A stretch of 64,000 bases of DNA from Fredinandcohnia quinoae (lineage in GTDB: Bacteria; Bacillota; Bacilli; Bacillales; Bacillaceae_L): positions 152,829-216,828 of the forward strand of contig NZ_JAKTTI010000003.1 of the NCBI RefSeq assembly GCF_022427965.1, written 5' to 3'. The notes under the pieces are model-generated. The model made no database searches and was not told the origin of the DNA. It saw only the letters and a list, made by a program, of their open reading frames with translations. Both the position numbers and the translations under genes were made by a program. Of this stretch, positions 43,694 through 52,880 are shown piece by piece. Each line of letters starts with the position of its first letter. The stretch's first letter is position 1.

Positions 43694-44857
43694 TTAAAGT
43701 GTTCCCGGTTCTAGTCGAAATCCTTCTAGAACTATATCTTCGTCAATTTCCAATAAAAGGCATTTTTTTCCTTGATACATGATATACTTTACATTTTTCA
43801 TTTCCTTCGGGTTAATCGATAGCTTGGCAACCTTTGTATCGATTTTTATCGATTTAGGCACTAAACTTTTCGCTTTGAATTCGTGATTTTCATCATCTAT
43901 TACATTTTTGAACGCATGTTCAACTTTCGCAGTATCTACGTTTTCAACCCCACTGACCGTTAAAATCCGTTCGATGTCTTTGTAGTCCAACATCGGGGTA
44001 GGAGAGTCACTCTCTTCATCTTCTTCATTCTCCTGCACTATCTTATCAATTTCTTCATATACATTCGAAATCACCCGGGTATCGACTTCATCACCCATGA
44101 CATTTTTCAAAACTAGTTCGAAGCTTACTTTTTCTTCCTCAACCGTGATAATATCTTCACACATAAGCACATCTTCAATAAATGTTACATGCGGTTCATT
44201 TGCTTTTCCAGCATAGTATAAAATATGATTCACATCTGCAGCGTTATCAATAAATGCCGGAAACATAAAGCCAGACAACGGAGAAGCTAGGTTAATAACT
44301 GGATCAACAGCATTATTTGCTCTGAATTCTTTTTGAATATAATCAAACACCAAGGCTTTTTTCTGCTGATCCGTTTTATTTAGGCTGCAAAGGATAAATT
44401 CGCCAGAATAAACCTCATCATCGCCACCTTCTTCGGATTCCATATCCCTCTTTCTTGTCGGTTTTCGGTATTCCCCACGGATAAATGTGACCATCGTATC
44501 GAAATCATATACCGTATGAGCGAACATTTTTCCAACGATTTTTAGCATACTCTCTTTCCAATCTTCTGTTGTAGCAGCTTGTAAGCCTTCAAAGAGAATC
44601 GTTTGCGTACTGCCTTCTACATCCCGTTTGAATTTTAAATCAAACAGCTTCGCATCAAGCTCACCTGTTAAAACCTTTTTGAAGTTAGCTAAAAATAGCT
44701 CTTGTTCTTCTAAGTCTAACATTTGAAAAGGCATACTAACATGATGATAAATCTCAGCGGATTCTTTTTTTACATATACATTGAAAATTTCTCTAATTTT
44801 CAAAAGATCATTGTTCACCTTAAATTGCTTCCGAATATTCGCTATGTCTTTCTTATT
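43694..44857 (-). CDS. DUF4317 family protein
   Basis: 387 residues from the ATG at 44857 (GGGAG upstream; an in-frame start at 44896 adds 13 residues without a site). It matches DUF4317: MNKKDIANIRKQFKVNNDLLKIREIFNVYVKKE at the start, ESGE-like EVYSGEFILCSLNKTDQQKKALV near residue 155 and a C-terminal GVENVDTAKVEHAFKNVI block. Function unknown; it is a soluble acidic protein. Neighbours give no clue. Confidence 0.85.
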   Translation of the reverse strand, partial: NKKDIANIRKQFKVNNDLLKIREIFNVYVKKESAEIYHHVSMPFQMLDLEEQELFLANFKKVLTGELDAKLFDLKFKRDVEGSTQTILFEGLQAATTEDWKESMLKIVGKMFAHTVYDFDTMVTFIRGEYRKPTRKRDMESEEGGDDEVYSGEFILCSLNKTDQQKKALVFDYIQKEFRANNAVDPVINLASPLSGFMFPAFIDNAADVNHILYYAGKANEPHVTFIEDVLMCEDIITVEEEKVSFELVLKNVMGDEVDTRVISNVYEEIDKIVQENEEDEESDSPTPMLDYKDIERILTVSGVENVDTAKVEHAFKNVIDDENHEFKAKSLVPKSIKIDTKVAKLSINPKEMKNVKYIMYQGKKCLLLEIDEDIVLEGFRLEPGTL

Positions 44858-44990
44858 CATATCTCTCAACTCCCATTCTTCGATTATACTGTTCATCTAA
44901 AAAAATAGTAATACTTGAAATTTTTTTAGCCTTGCTTGCACGATTAACCTCATTTGAACTAGTTTTTCCCACAAAGGCCCTTTGTCAATA

Positions 44991-45070
44991 AAAAAAGCAG
45001 CCTAAATTGGCTGCTTCACTTTGCTTCGTTTTCACATTGATGCTATTCAATTAATTAAAAATTCTTTTTT
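44991..45070 (-). repeat. Direct repeat copy A, containing the SDR operon terminator
   Basis: About 80 bp nearly identical to 47995-48080. On the minus strand it begins downstream of the first SDR gene and contains AAGCAGCC/GGCTGCTT with a T tail, a good terminator. The two copies bracket both SDR genes and the LuxR-type gene. Confidence 0.8.
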
Positions 45071-45091
45071 ATGGAAGCAGCTTCCATTCCA

Positions 45092-45835
45092 TTATTGAGC
45101 TGTATAGCCACCATCTACAAGTAGGCTTGTCCCATTTACAAAGGATGAATCATCACTCGCCAAGAATAATACAGCTTTTGCCACCTCTTCTGGTTTTCCA
45201 AGACGTCCTTGTGGATGTAGTGAAATTAGATGTTTTTTCCCTTCATCACCAGCACCAGCAATTAATGGAGTATCAATATATCCAGGGCAGACCGCATTTA
45301 CTCGAATACCATTTTTGGCATAGGTTGCTCCCAATGTCTGCGTTAATAGCTTAACTCCACCTTTAGCTGAAGAATAGGCTGTTACCCCTACCTTACCAAC
45401 ATGGCTGTGAATTGAGCCTGCATTTACAATAACTCCGCCGCTCTCTTGCTTCAACATTTGATCAATCGCATATTTATCAGAAAGAAATAAGCCAGAAAGA
45501 TTAATGTCTATCGTTCTTTTCCAATTTTCATATGTTAATTCATGAGCAACTGCATCATTCGCGATTCCAGCATTTGCATACATAATATCAAGTTTTCCAT
45601 ATTTATTAATTGTCTCAGCTATCATATTTTTAACATCATCTTCGTTTGTTACGTCTGTTTTCACAAATAATGTATCAAAACCAGCAGCATTCAGTTGTTC
45701 TGATAATTCTTTTCCACGCTCAGAGAAATCAGCAATCACGACCTTTGCTCCCTCTTTTACAAAAAGACGTACTGTTGCTTCACCAATTCCACTTGCTCCA
45801 CCTGTAACGATCGCTACCTTGTTTACTAGTTTCAT
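45092..45835 (-). CDS. SDR family dehydrogenase 1
   Basis: 247 residues from the ATG at 45835 (GGAGAGAAGAAAT upstream; a start at 45859 adds eight residues). Classical short-chain dehydrogenase: NAD(P) motif TGGASGIG near residue 12, Asp of IADFSERG, NAG (AGIAN) near residue 86, catalytic Ser region NAGSIHSHVGKVG, and YSSAKGG with Tyr/Lys near 151-155; closing VNGTSLLVDGGYTAQ. It oxidises or reduces an unknown alcohol or carbonyl. It is the second gene of a pair of related dehydrogenases, 66 bp apart. Confidence 0.92.
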   Translation of the reverse strand: MKLVNKVAIVTGGASGIGEATVRLFVKEGAKVVIADFSERGKELSEQLNAAGFDTLFVKTDVTNEDDVKNMIAETINKYGKLDIMYANAGIANDAVAHELTYENWKRTIDINLSGLFLSDKYAIDQMLKQESGGVIVNAGSIHSHVGKVGVTAYSSAKGGVKLLTQTLGATYAKNGIRVNAVCPGYIDTPLIAGAGDEGKKHLISLHPQGRLGKPEEVAKAVLFLASDDSSFVNGTSLLVDGGYTAQ

Positions 45836-45901
45836 ATTTCTTCTCTCCATTTCATCCATTTACTTTCCAGTTCAACGATGGTTTCTGCAATTTTACATAG
45901 C

Positions 45902-46657
45902 TTATCTTGCTGTGGCTCCACCATCAATCACTAGTTCAGATCCGGTTGTAAAAGCTGATTCATCAGATGCAAGGAATAGTACAGTTTGAGCAACCTCTTT
46001 TACCGATCCGAGGCGACCTAATGGGAAGATATTACTTAATTCTTCTTTTGAATTCCCAGTTACTTCAGAAGCATATTCAGCCATACCTGTATTAATATAT
46101 CCAGGGTGGATTGAGTTTACTCGAACTCCCATTGGTGCGTACTCCATTGCGGCATCTTTTGTCATAATGCGAACAGCCCCTTTACTTGCCCCATAAAGAA
46201 CATGACCTGGTGCACCTGTTAAACCAGCGATAGAAGAAGCGTTAATCACTGATCCTTTATGTTGTTTCGCCATAAGTGGCATAATATGCTTCATTCCTAA
46301 AAATACACCAGTCACATTAATAGACATCAAGCGATTCCATTCTTCTAATTCAAGTTGAGTAAGAGGTTTGATGATATAAATACCAGCATTATTAAATAGA
46401 ACATCTACTTTACCAAATGTCTTGATGGTTTCATCAGCGACTTTTTTCCAATCTTCCTCTTTACTAACATCATGCTGAATAAATAATGCTTCCCCACCGT
46501 TTGCTTGAATATCTTTAACTACTTGTTCACCAGACTCTATATTAATATCAGTAATAACGATTTTTGCTCCCTCTTTGGCAAACAATATCGCTGTTTCCTT
46601 TCCAATTCCAGTACCACCACCAGTGATAATTGCTACTTTGCTGTCAAGTCTCATCAT
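45902..46657 (-). CDS. SDR family dehydrogenase 2
   Basis: 251 residues. TGGGTGIG cofactor motif near residue 13, acidic ITDINIESG, NNAGIYIIKPL near 90, NASSIAGLTGAPG, and catalytic YGASKGA near 156-160; closing TGSELVIDGGATAR. Paralog of the neighbouring SDR gene, so the two may perform successive or alternative oxidations. AAAGGAG lies before tandem ATGs (46657 and 46654). It is divergent from the LuxR-type regulator, its probable controller. Confidence 0.92.
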   Translation of the reverse strand: MMRLDSKVAIITGGGTGIGKETAILFAKEGAKIVITDINIESGEQVVKDIQANGGEALFIQHDVSKEEDWKKVADETIKTFGKVDVLFNNAGIYIIKPLTQLELEEWNRLMSINVTGVFLGMKHIMPLMAKQHKGSVINASSIAGLTGAPGHVLYGASKGAVRIMTKDAAMEYAPMGVRVNSIHPGYINTGMAEYASEVTGNSKEELSNIFPLGRLGSVKEVAQTVLFLASDESAFTTGSELVIDGGATAR

Positions 46658-46730
46658 GCATCACTACTCCTTTTTTGATATACCTTTATTTTACTCCTCT
46701 CATATTTAAATCCCATCCTACAAAATACTG

Positions 46731-46767
46731 TATAATAAGAGCATTCCACCCCCTCATTTATAGGGGT
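46731..46767 (+). promoter_or_regulatory. Promoter -10 and ACCCC-N10-GGGGT palindrome ahead of the LuxR-type gene
   Basis: TATAAT at 46731-46736 is followed by ACCCC, ten bases, GGGGT at 46748-46767, close to the gene start. The inverted repeat could be an autoregulatory operator shared with the divergent SDR operon. Confidence 0.45.
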
Positions 46768-46794
46768 ATTTTGTTCTAAGGAGAAGAAACACCA

Positions 46795-47919
46795 ATGACT
46801 CATCCTTTACATCCATATGAAGAAATAACATTTCAACAATTTATCTTGTTCATCAAAAGCCATAACAAACAGATTGATGATAATATAAATATCTATTTAA
46901 ACAACGAACCCAACCTTACTGATACAGATCGAAAAATGGTTGAAGCATTGCTAAAATCATTTTTCCGTTTATTAACCTCCCCTTCTGTTAGCGAGATAAA
47001 TGAGCAATATGAACAATATTTAGACACATGGGTACAATCCCAATTGGCATTTTTAAATGTAAAAAGCTTTAATCTTTTCCATTTAATTTTTGAAAAATCA
47101 ATCGTTACATTAATGGTCAACATGAAACATGCCCAAAATATATCTATTCTTATGTTTCTACAGTCGATTTTTTCTCATCTTGTTCACAGCTATGACAATT
47201 GTCGAGAGGTAGAAAACAAAACAGATATGAATCAAGTTGAACGTAATAGATTTCAAGTAATTGACAAATTAAACGAACTATTAATTAGCTCTGCGGGAAC
47301 AAAAGACTTTGCACATATTTTGAAAAAATGTGAGGAATTCTTTCAGTATAAACGCTGTGTTTTCTACGCTTATATCCCTTGGTCACATGAATTTTACGGT
47401 GTAATTGGATCTGAATTATCAAAGGTTCAAAGCATGCGCGGAAATATTGGATTTTTAAATACAATCTTTCATACAAAGAAACCAATCTTTTTAAAAAAAC
47501 CGCAGAACTATGTCCAAGAGAAACACATTAAATTGTTCAATCTATCCTCAGTCATATTTGTACCAATCTTTCATCTCGATCAAGTATTTGGATGGATGAC
47601 CTTTGATCAAGAAGGTGAGGAATTTGATTGCTCGGTGGAAGAATTAGCCTTACTTGAACTAGTTGGAAAAAGGCTTGGCTTATTTTTATCAAGGGATAAT
47701 ACTGAGGTTCCATTAAACTCCGGCCTTCAACTAACCGAAAGAGAAGCCGAAATCCTCGACCTACTTGCGGAAGGATATGACAATAAGAAAATGGCCGAAT
47801 TACTGTATTTAAGCGAACACACTATCAGAGACTATGTAAGTAACCTAATGACAAAACTAAAAGCAAAAAATCGCACACAAGTCGTCGCCTCAGCCTTTCG
47901 ATTAGGTCTGTTAAGGTAA
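46795..47919 (+). CDS. LuxR-type transcriptional regulator with GAF-like sensor
   Basis: 374 residues. A helical N-terminal region (1-140) precedes a GAF-like domain (about 150-300: VIDKLNELLISSAGTKDFAHILKKCEEFFQYKRCVFYAYIP). A C-terminal LuxR-type helix-turn-helix follows (about 310-374: LTEREAEILDLLAEGYDNKKMAELLYLSEHTIRDYVSNLMTKLKAKNRTQVVASAF). The GAF-like fold suggests a small ligand. It probably controls the divergent SDR pair. AGGAGAAG precedes the ATG. Confidence 0.9.
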   Translation: MTHPLHPYEEITFQQFILFIKSHNKQIDDNINIYLNNEPNLTDTDRKMVEALLKSFFRLLTSPSVSEINEQYEQYLDTWVQSQLAFLNVKSFNLFHLIFEKSIVTLMVNMKHAQNISILMFLQSIFSHLVHSYDNCREVENKTDMNQVERNRFQVIDKLNELLISSAGTKDFAHILKKCEEFFQYKRCVFYAYIPWSHEFYGVIGSELSKVQSMRGNIGFLNTIFHTKKPIFLKKPQNYVQEKHIKLFNLSSVIFVPIFHLDQVFGWMTFDQEGEEFDCSVEELALLELVGKRLGLFLSRDNTEVPLNSGLQLTEREAEILDLLAEGYDNKKMAELLYLSEHTIRDYVSNLMTKLKAKNRTQVVASAFRLGLLR

Positions 47920-47922
47920 ACC

Positions 47923-47984
47923 AGGGGTACGGTTCTCCCGGTTCCTTCATTTTGCGAAACGAAAGAACCAAGAGAACCGTCCCT
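47923..47984. repeat. Full-length 'gggacggttct' long hairpin repeat
   Basis: A 62-bp imperfect palindrome. The left arm GGGGTACGGTTCTCCCGGTT and the right arm AACCAAGAGAACCGTCCCT pair, and the inner CCTTCATTTTG pairs with CGAAACGAAAG. It looks like two inverted copies of one short element, the form expected for REP-type mobile palindromes. It lies behind the LuxR-type stop and may terminate it. Confidence 0.85.
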
Positions 47985-47994
47985 ATTGCCCACA

Positions 47995-48080
47995 GAAAAA
48001 AGCAGCCTAAATTGGCTGCTTCACTTCGCTTCTTTTTCACAATGATGCTATTTGATTCATTGAAACTGAGAATCTTTTTT
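47995..48080 (-). repeat. Direct repeat copy B, containing the VOC gene terminator
   Basis: Matches 44991-45070 almost base for base through AAAAAAGCAGCC...GGCTGCTTCACTT, then TTTTTCACA, ATGATGCTATT and a final CTTTTTT, with a few substitutions and small indels. It contains the same strong terminator hairpin on the minus strand, here 3' of a VOC gene. Confidence 0.8.
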
Positions 48081-48090
48081 CTATAAGTAT

Positions 48091-48486
48091 TTACTTTGCA
48101 TTCTCATCTGGTTGATGAATTCCAAATACATTTCCTTCTGTATCCATATAGTATCCTTGCCACGCCATTCCAGGCAGAGCATATTTTGGCATTGCCACCT
48201 GGCCACCGGCACTCAGGATTTTTGCTTCGGCTGAATCGTAATCCTCGACACCCATCGTACATGAATATCCATTCAATGCCTGTCCCTGTGTAGGTGGTGG
48301 GCTTTGACGTTGCATCAACGCACCATCAATGCCAGGTTCATTTGCATCACCTGTCACAGCTCCAAAATAAGGCATGCCAGCAAAGTCGCTCCAATCTTCA
48401 AAAGTCCATCCAAATACCTCTCCATAAAACTTCTTTGCACGTTCCATATCATCCACATGAATTTCGAAATGAATTAATCTTCCCAT
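48091..48486 (-). CDS. VOC family protein
   Basis: 131 residues with two beta-alpha-beta modules: IHFEIHVDDMERAKKFYGEVFGWTFEDW at the start and MAWQGYYMDTEGNVFGIHQPDENAK at the end, the pattern of the glyoxalase-like 'CFP30/YHI' group. Metal ligands may be His (IHFEIH) and Glu (DTEGN). Substrate unknown. GGAGGGTATCGATTAG gives the ribosome site. Single gene. Confidence 0.87.
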   Translation of the reverse strand: MGRLIHFEIHVDDMERAKKFYGEVFGWTFEDWSDFAGMPYFGAVTGDANEPGIDGALMQRQSPPPTQGQALNGYSCTMGVEDYDSAEAKILSAGGQVAMPKYALPGMAWQGYYMDTEGNVFGIHQPDENAK

Positions 48487-48595
48487 CTAATCGATACCCT
48501 CCTAAATTTTTTTCGTAACGTTTATCTAATTATTCTGTCTACACTTAAAAACTCCTTCTTCATTATGGAAATAAGTATTGAAATTTATACATGTA

Positions 48596-48625
48596 AAAAG
48601 CCGCCTTCCATTAAGAAAGCGGCTC
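48596..48625 (-). terminator. Terminator of the efflux pump gene
   Basis: On the minus strand GAGCCGCTTTC pairs with GAAGGCGGCTTTTT over a short loop. Confidence 0.85.
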
Positions 48626-48665
48626 TTGCTAGTAAGACTATAACCAGTCACAAGGAATGCCTCAT

Positions 48666-50177
48666 CTAGACCGTTGCAGGCTTAGATGAAGTGTTGTTTT
48701 GTTGTTCTAATTTGCTTACTGCTTCTGCACTTGTGTCCACACGTTTTACAAATAGCGCCATAACAAGGACTACGATATTGATTACTAGCGTTACATAGAA
48801 TGAATATTGAATTCCCGCTAATAATGCATGTTGCGTTAAAGAAGCTGTCGAAGCCTCAGTTAATGTTGCAGGATCAACTCCAGCCATTAAGTCTTTAGCT
48901 TCTGATTTCGTTACAGAGTTCATGATGGTAATCAGAATCGCTGTACCAATTGAACCTGATACTTGTTGGGCTGTATTGTTAATAGCAGTACCATGTGGGT
49001 TCAAACGAGTTGGCAATTGGTTTAAACCATTTGTCATGATTGGCATCATTACCATAGACATCCCGAACATACGTAAAGAATAGATAAAGATGATATACGT
49101 ATAGCTTGAATCGATTTGTAGCTTTGCAAGCATATAGGTTGATATCGCTGTAACTGCAAGCCCAACAACTGCTAACAGACGCGGACCAAATTTATCAAAT
49201 AGTTTCCCAGTAATTGGTGACATAATTCCCATAATAATCGCACCTGGTAACATCATTAACCCGGAATCAAGCGGTGAAATACCTCGTACGTCTTGAACAT
49301 ACGCTGGTGTTAAAATCATCCCAGAGAACATTGCGACCGCATTAACAATCGCAATTACTGAAGCAAGTGCAAACATTGGATGTTTGTAAACTCGTAAATC
49401 TAATAATGGTTCATCCATTTTTAACTGGCGAACAATGAATGCTATTAGTGCAATTCCACCAACGATTAACGTTGTTAAGACGACTCCATCAGACCAGCCA
49501 TCTGCACTTGCTGAACTTACTCCATACAATAATCCACCAAAACCAATACTTGATAATACAACTGATAAATAATCAAGAGTTGCATTTTTATTCTGTTCCA
49601 TTACATTAGTAGATTTCCAAATAGCTAGTAATAAACTGATAACAGCTAATGGTAAAATCATTTCAAAAAGAACGCGCCAATCATAGTATTGGACGATATA
49701 TCCTGAAAGTGTAGGTCCGATTGCAGGTGCAGTAATCATAACGAGACCAAAAACTCCCATTGCCGCACCACGTTTTTCACGTGGGAAGCTTACTAACATA
49801 ATGTTCATTAATAAAGGTCCCATTACCGAAGAACCTGCCGCTTGAATCATACGTCCAGAAAGTAGTACTTCAAAGTTTGGAGCATACGCTGCTAATGCAG
49901 TACCTAACGTGAAGATTGCCATTGAGGTAATAAATAAACTACGGTTTGAGAAACGTGTCATTAAAAACGCGGATGCCGGAATTAATACACCACTGACGAG
50001 CATATATCCTGTCGCCAACCATTGTACAGTTGAGTAATCTTTAATACCTAAGTCGACCATAATCGTTGGTAGAGCAACGTTTAATAGCGAATTGTTGAGA
50101 AATGAAACAAATGCGCCAATGAATAAAACAACTAACATTACATAAGGTGTTTTTTTAGTTTGTAAAACTGAATCCAT
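48666..50177 (-). CDS. DHA2-type multidrug MFS efflux pump
   Basis: 503 residues with 14 predicted helices, the mark of the EmrB/QacA drug:proton antiporters. Motif A appears as ITGKLFDKFGPRLL near residue 310 and an equivalent early loop; motif C-like GPTLSGYIVQYYDWRVLFEMILP is in helix 5 and the following loop near residue 158. It exports hydrophobic drugs in known members (B. subtilis LmrB, Mdr). AGAGGAGAG lies before the ATG. It is divergent from a TetR-type gene whose likely operator lies between. Confidence 0.93.
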   Translation of the reverse strand: MDSVLQTKKTPYVMLVVLFIGAFVSFLNNSLLNVALPTIMVDLGIKDYSTVQWLATGYMLVSGVLIPASAFLMTRFSNRSLFITSMAIFTLGTALAAYAPNFEVLLSGRMIQAAGSSVMGPLLMNIMLVSFPREKRGAAMGVFGLVMITAPAIGPTLSGYIVQYYDWRVLFEMILPLAVISLLLAIWKSTNVMEQNKNATLDYLSVVLSSIGFGGLLYGVSSASADGWSDGVVLTTLIVGGIALIAFIVRQLKMDEPLLDLRVYKHPMFALASVIAIVNAVAMFSGMILTPAYVQDVRGISPLDSGLMMLPGAIIMGIMSPITGKLFDKFGPRLLAVVGLAVTAISTYMLAKLQIDSSYTYIIFIYSLRMFGMSMVMMPIMTNGLNQLPTRLNPHGTAINNTAQQVSGSIGTAILITIMNSVTKSEAKDLMAGVDPATLTEASTASLTQHALLAGIQYSFYVTLVINIVVLVMALFVKRVDTSAEAVSKLEQQNNTSSKPATV

Positions 50178-50225
50178 ATATTCTCTCCTCTTATCTTTTA
50201 TAAATTCTTTCTACACTCGAATGAT

Positions 50226-50275
50226 TTTATACTAAAAGTTCAAAATCTGCAACACTTTTGTACTAATGGTATAAA
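50226..50275. promoter_or_regulatory. Probable TetR operator in the efflux pump/regulator gap
   Basis: An imperfect inverted repeat with nested arms: TTTATAC...GTATAAA outside and AAAAGT...ACTTTT inside. It lies in the 160-bp divergent gap, where a TetR protein could repress both directions. Confidence 0.55.
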
Positions 50276-50337
50276 TTGATTGTATTTCCGGTAAAAGAAA
50301 ATTATACTTATTACATAGAAATGACAGGAGAGACGGC

Positions 50338-51210
50338 ATGAATAATCGAAAAAGAAAAGTCGCAGATATCGCCTTAAAATTATTTATTGAAAAAGGCTTT
50401 CAACAAACCTCTATCCAAGAAATTATTGAAAAAGCGAATATTTCCAAAGGAACATTTTACAATTATTTCACCTCAAAGAATGATTGTATTGCAGATATAT
50501 TGGAATTTCTTCGTTATGATGCGAGCCAAAAGCGAGTTGCCATTCAAATCGGTAAAGATCCACAGGATCGTAAAGTTTTTATCGAACAAATTACGATCTT
50601 AATTCAATTGAATGATGAACGGAATTTACATGCACTATTTGATGCGATCTTACATTCCAATGAAACCGAGCTAAAAAAATTAGTGCTGCAGCATCGAGTT
50701 ATCGAAATGGAATGGCTGTCTAATCGTATGATTGAAGTCATGGGGGAAGAAATTCGCGAATATGCATTCGAAGGGGTCGTGTTATTTTATGGCATGTTAC
50801 AACATATGTTATTTACATTGCGGCTCACGAATAGCCCGTATTCTTTACATCATTTAGCTGATGTCATTCTGTCATATATGGAAATGATTATTCCAAATAT
50901 GATGAAGAATGGCAGTTTTATGTTAAATTATTCAGCAATTGATTTACTTCGTACACATGTTGATAAAAATGTTGTATCGAAACCAGAATTAATCGAATTA
51001 GCTGAACAACTCCAGCAGCATTATACGTTTAACGAAGATCAGCAAGATTTTTTCGATGTGATCATGTACGAATTGCAACGTGAGCGCATCCGAAAAAGTG
51101 TCCTAGTGAAATTATTGAAACCGTTTCAACAAATATTTAACGAAACTCCAATTGAATCTCAAGTCCACCGTTTCACTAATATGGTCTGGTATTATTTGAA
51201 GTCCATTTAA
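50338..51210 (+). CDS. TetR/AcrR family regulator (YerO-like)
   Basis: 290 residues. An N-terminal helix-turn-helix (ADIALKLFIEKGFQQTSIQEIIEKANISKGTFYNYFTSKNDCIADIL) is at residues 8-53, with a long all-helical ligand-binding part. Longer than the usual 190-220 residues; the extra C-terminal 80 residues resemble the YerO-type subgroup. It likely represses the divergent efflux pump and releases it on binding a drug. CAGGAGAGA precedes the ATG. Confidence 0.9.
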   Translation: MNNRKRKVADIALKLFIEKGFQQTSIQEIIEKANISKGTFYNYFTSKNDCIADILEFLRYDASQKRVAIQIGKDPQDRKVFIEQITILIQLNDERNLHALFDAILHSNETELKKLVLQHRVIEMEWLSNRMIEVMGEEIREYAFEGVVLFYGMLQHMLFTLRLTNSPYSLHHLADVILSYMEMIIPNMMKNGSFMLNYSAIDLLRTHVDKNVVSKPELIELAEQLQQHYTFNEDQQDFFDVIMYELQRERIRKSVLVKLLKPFQQIFNETPIESQVHRFTNMVWYYLKSI

Positions 51211-51323
51211 AACAGAGAAATGGGAATGAGGGGCATTACCTATTTTCATTCACAAAAAGAACTACAGACCTGATATCGCCGCTGATTCCGTATCTAGAAT
51301 TAAGTAGGTCCGCACTTTTCGAT

Positions 51324-51543
51324 AGGAGAATCAGTTTGAGCATCCGGGCTGATAAATAGAGGAAAAAATTCCTCTTAATTCATAATTATTATTAAAAAAG
51401 GCTTAAATAACGGGAGAAATTCCGCCTATCGACTTGAAAAATTCAAAAATAGGAGATTTTACTCTTCATAACAGGAAATTTTCCCCTTATTCCCCCAAAA
51501 ACGAGTGCCATTCTGCATTTAACAGGAAAATCTCCGCTTAATT
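51324..51543. repeat. Array of short palindromic AGGA...TCC repeats
   Basis: Six related 20-23 bp units occur in 220 bp: at about 51322 (weak), 51357, 51409, 51448, 51470 and 51521. The consensus is about AACAGGARAAWTTCCGCTTAATT. Each has a self-complementary centre (GGAAAAAATTCC, GGAGAAATTCC, GGAAATTTTCC). Spacing is irregular (22, 37, 51 bp), unlike CRISPR. The 443-bp gap holds this, a terminator and no open frame. Confidence 0.7.
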
Positions 51544-51547
51544 AACT

Positions 51548-51583
51548 AAAAAAAGCAGAGGATCCTAAAACCTCTGCTTTTTC
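51548..51583. terminator. Terminator between the TetR-type and pbuE genes
   Basis: AAAAAAGCAGAGG pairs with CCTCTGCTTTTT around ATCCTAAAA, with A and T tracts on both sides. It serves pbuE on the minus strand and may serve both. Confidence 0.85.
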
Positions 51584-51653
51584 TGTATGTGTTGATCTTG
51601 TGAATTTGTTTTTTCTACTTTTCAACCGAACGAGTGTGACCAGTCCCACATCA

Positions 51654-52823
51654 CTAGGCTACAGCCTTCTTTTCCCTTGATATACTCGGTCTTGTCAATG
51701 AAAAGACTGCACATAGTAAAGCGATAATCACAATGGCACTTCCAAACCAAGCCGTACTCGTAACTGTGCCGGTTTGGTTTAACACAATCCCACCAATCCC
51801 CGAGCCAAGTGAAATGCCGATTTGCAATGCTGAATTATTAAAGCTTTGCTGTATATCCGATGAAGCTGGGTCGGTTTGAATCAAATAGCTTTGCTGTGGC
51901 GGTGCCAAACTCCAACTTAAAGCCCCCCAAAGCATCATCACAGGGATGAATAATACAAGCGAAAAAGTCGTGAACGGCAATAAGCTAAGTACAATTGCAA
52001 ATGCACTGATTACGATAATAATACTTTTTCGAGCACCAATCCAATCCGAAAGTGCCCCACCGAATGCTCCTCCACCAACAGCAGCAATACCAAATACAAA
52101 ATAGCAGATACTGATCCAATTAGAATTCAGGCCAAGATTCGTTTCTAAAAACGGAGTAAAATAAGCGTATAGCGTATAATGTCCCGCTAGCATGAACAAG
52201 GTAGCAAGATGGGCACTACCTATTTTCGCACTGGCTACTGCTTTTAATTGTTGTGAAAGTGGAATTGTTCGTTCCCCAGGAATACGCTCCAAAAATAGTG
52301 AAATCAGCACCATTGATCCAATTGATAACACAGCGATTCCAAGGAATATGACACGCCATCCAAAAGTATCTGAAATCAGGATTCCTAATGGAACGCCCAA
52401 CACAAGTGACGAACTAATCCCCATATAAATAAGACCTAAAGCCTTTGCTCGGTGAGCAGGGGCAACAATTTTTGCTGCAATTGTCAAGGAAAGGACAACA
52501 ATGAGTGCAGTACTCGCTGCTGTTAACACCCTTGCAATCATCATAAAGGTAAAATTCGGACTGAAATACGTCATAATATTACCTAGGAAAAAAATAAATA
52601 GTGATGTTAGATATAATTTCTTGCGTTCAATTTTGCTCGTTAATACAAGCAATACAGGTCCAGCAATGGCATAAATCAGCGCAAATACCGTAATTAGCTG
52701 TCCTGCAGAGCCTAAAGAAATGTTAAAATCCTCAGCTATGGTCGGCAATATCCCACCTACAATTAATTCAACCAATCCAACCGCAATAGTCGCTAATGCA
52801 AGTATAAAAATTTTGAAATTCAT
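51654..52823 (-). CDS. pbuE: Purine efflux pump PbuE (MFS)
   Basis: 389 residues, 12 helices. Sequence agrees closely with what I remember of B. subtilis PbuE: opening [20 protein letters not shown], then [61 protein letters not shown] and [19 protein letters not shown]. It exports adenine and other purine bases or nucleosides. An adenine riboswitch with an intrinsic terminator lies directly upstream, as in B. subtilis. GAAAGGATTGG gives the ribosome site. Confidence 0.95.
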   Translation of the reverse strand: MNFKIFILALATIAVGLVELIVGGILPTIAEDFNISLGSAGQLITVFALIYAIAGPVLLVLTSKIERKKLYLTSLFIFFLGNIMTYFSPNFTFMMIARVLTAASTALIVVLSLTIAAKIVAPAHRAKALGLIYMGISSSLVLGVPLGILISDTFGWRVIFLGIAVLSIGSMVLISLFLERIPGERTIPLSQQLKAVASAKIGSAHLATLFMLAGHYTLYAYFTPFLETNLGLNSNWISICYFVFGIAAVGGGAFGGALSDWIGARKSIIIVISAFAIVLSLLPFTTFSLVLFIPVMMLWGALSWSLAPPQQSYLIQTDPASSDIQQSFNNSALQIGISLGSGIGGIVLNQTGTVTSTAWFGSAIVIIALLCAVFSLTRPSISREKKAVA

Positions 52824-52880
52824 AATTTATATTTCCAATCCTTTCTACATGAATTGAGAAGGCCTTTTTCAGAAAAATAA

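Noticed and set aside
51324..51543. Possible CRISPR array
   Set aside because: Units are only 20-23 bp, diverged, with irregular and partly absent spacers, and no cas genes are near.
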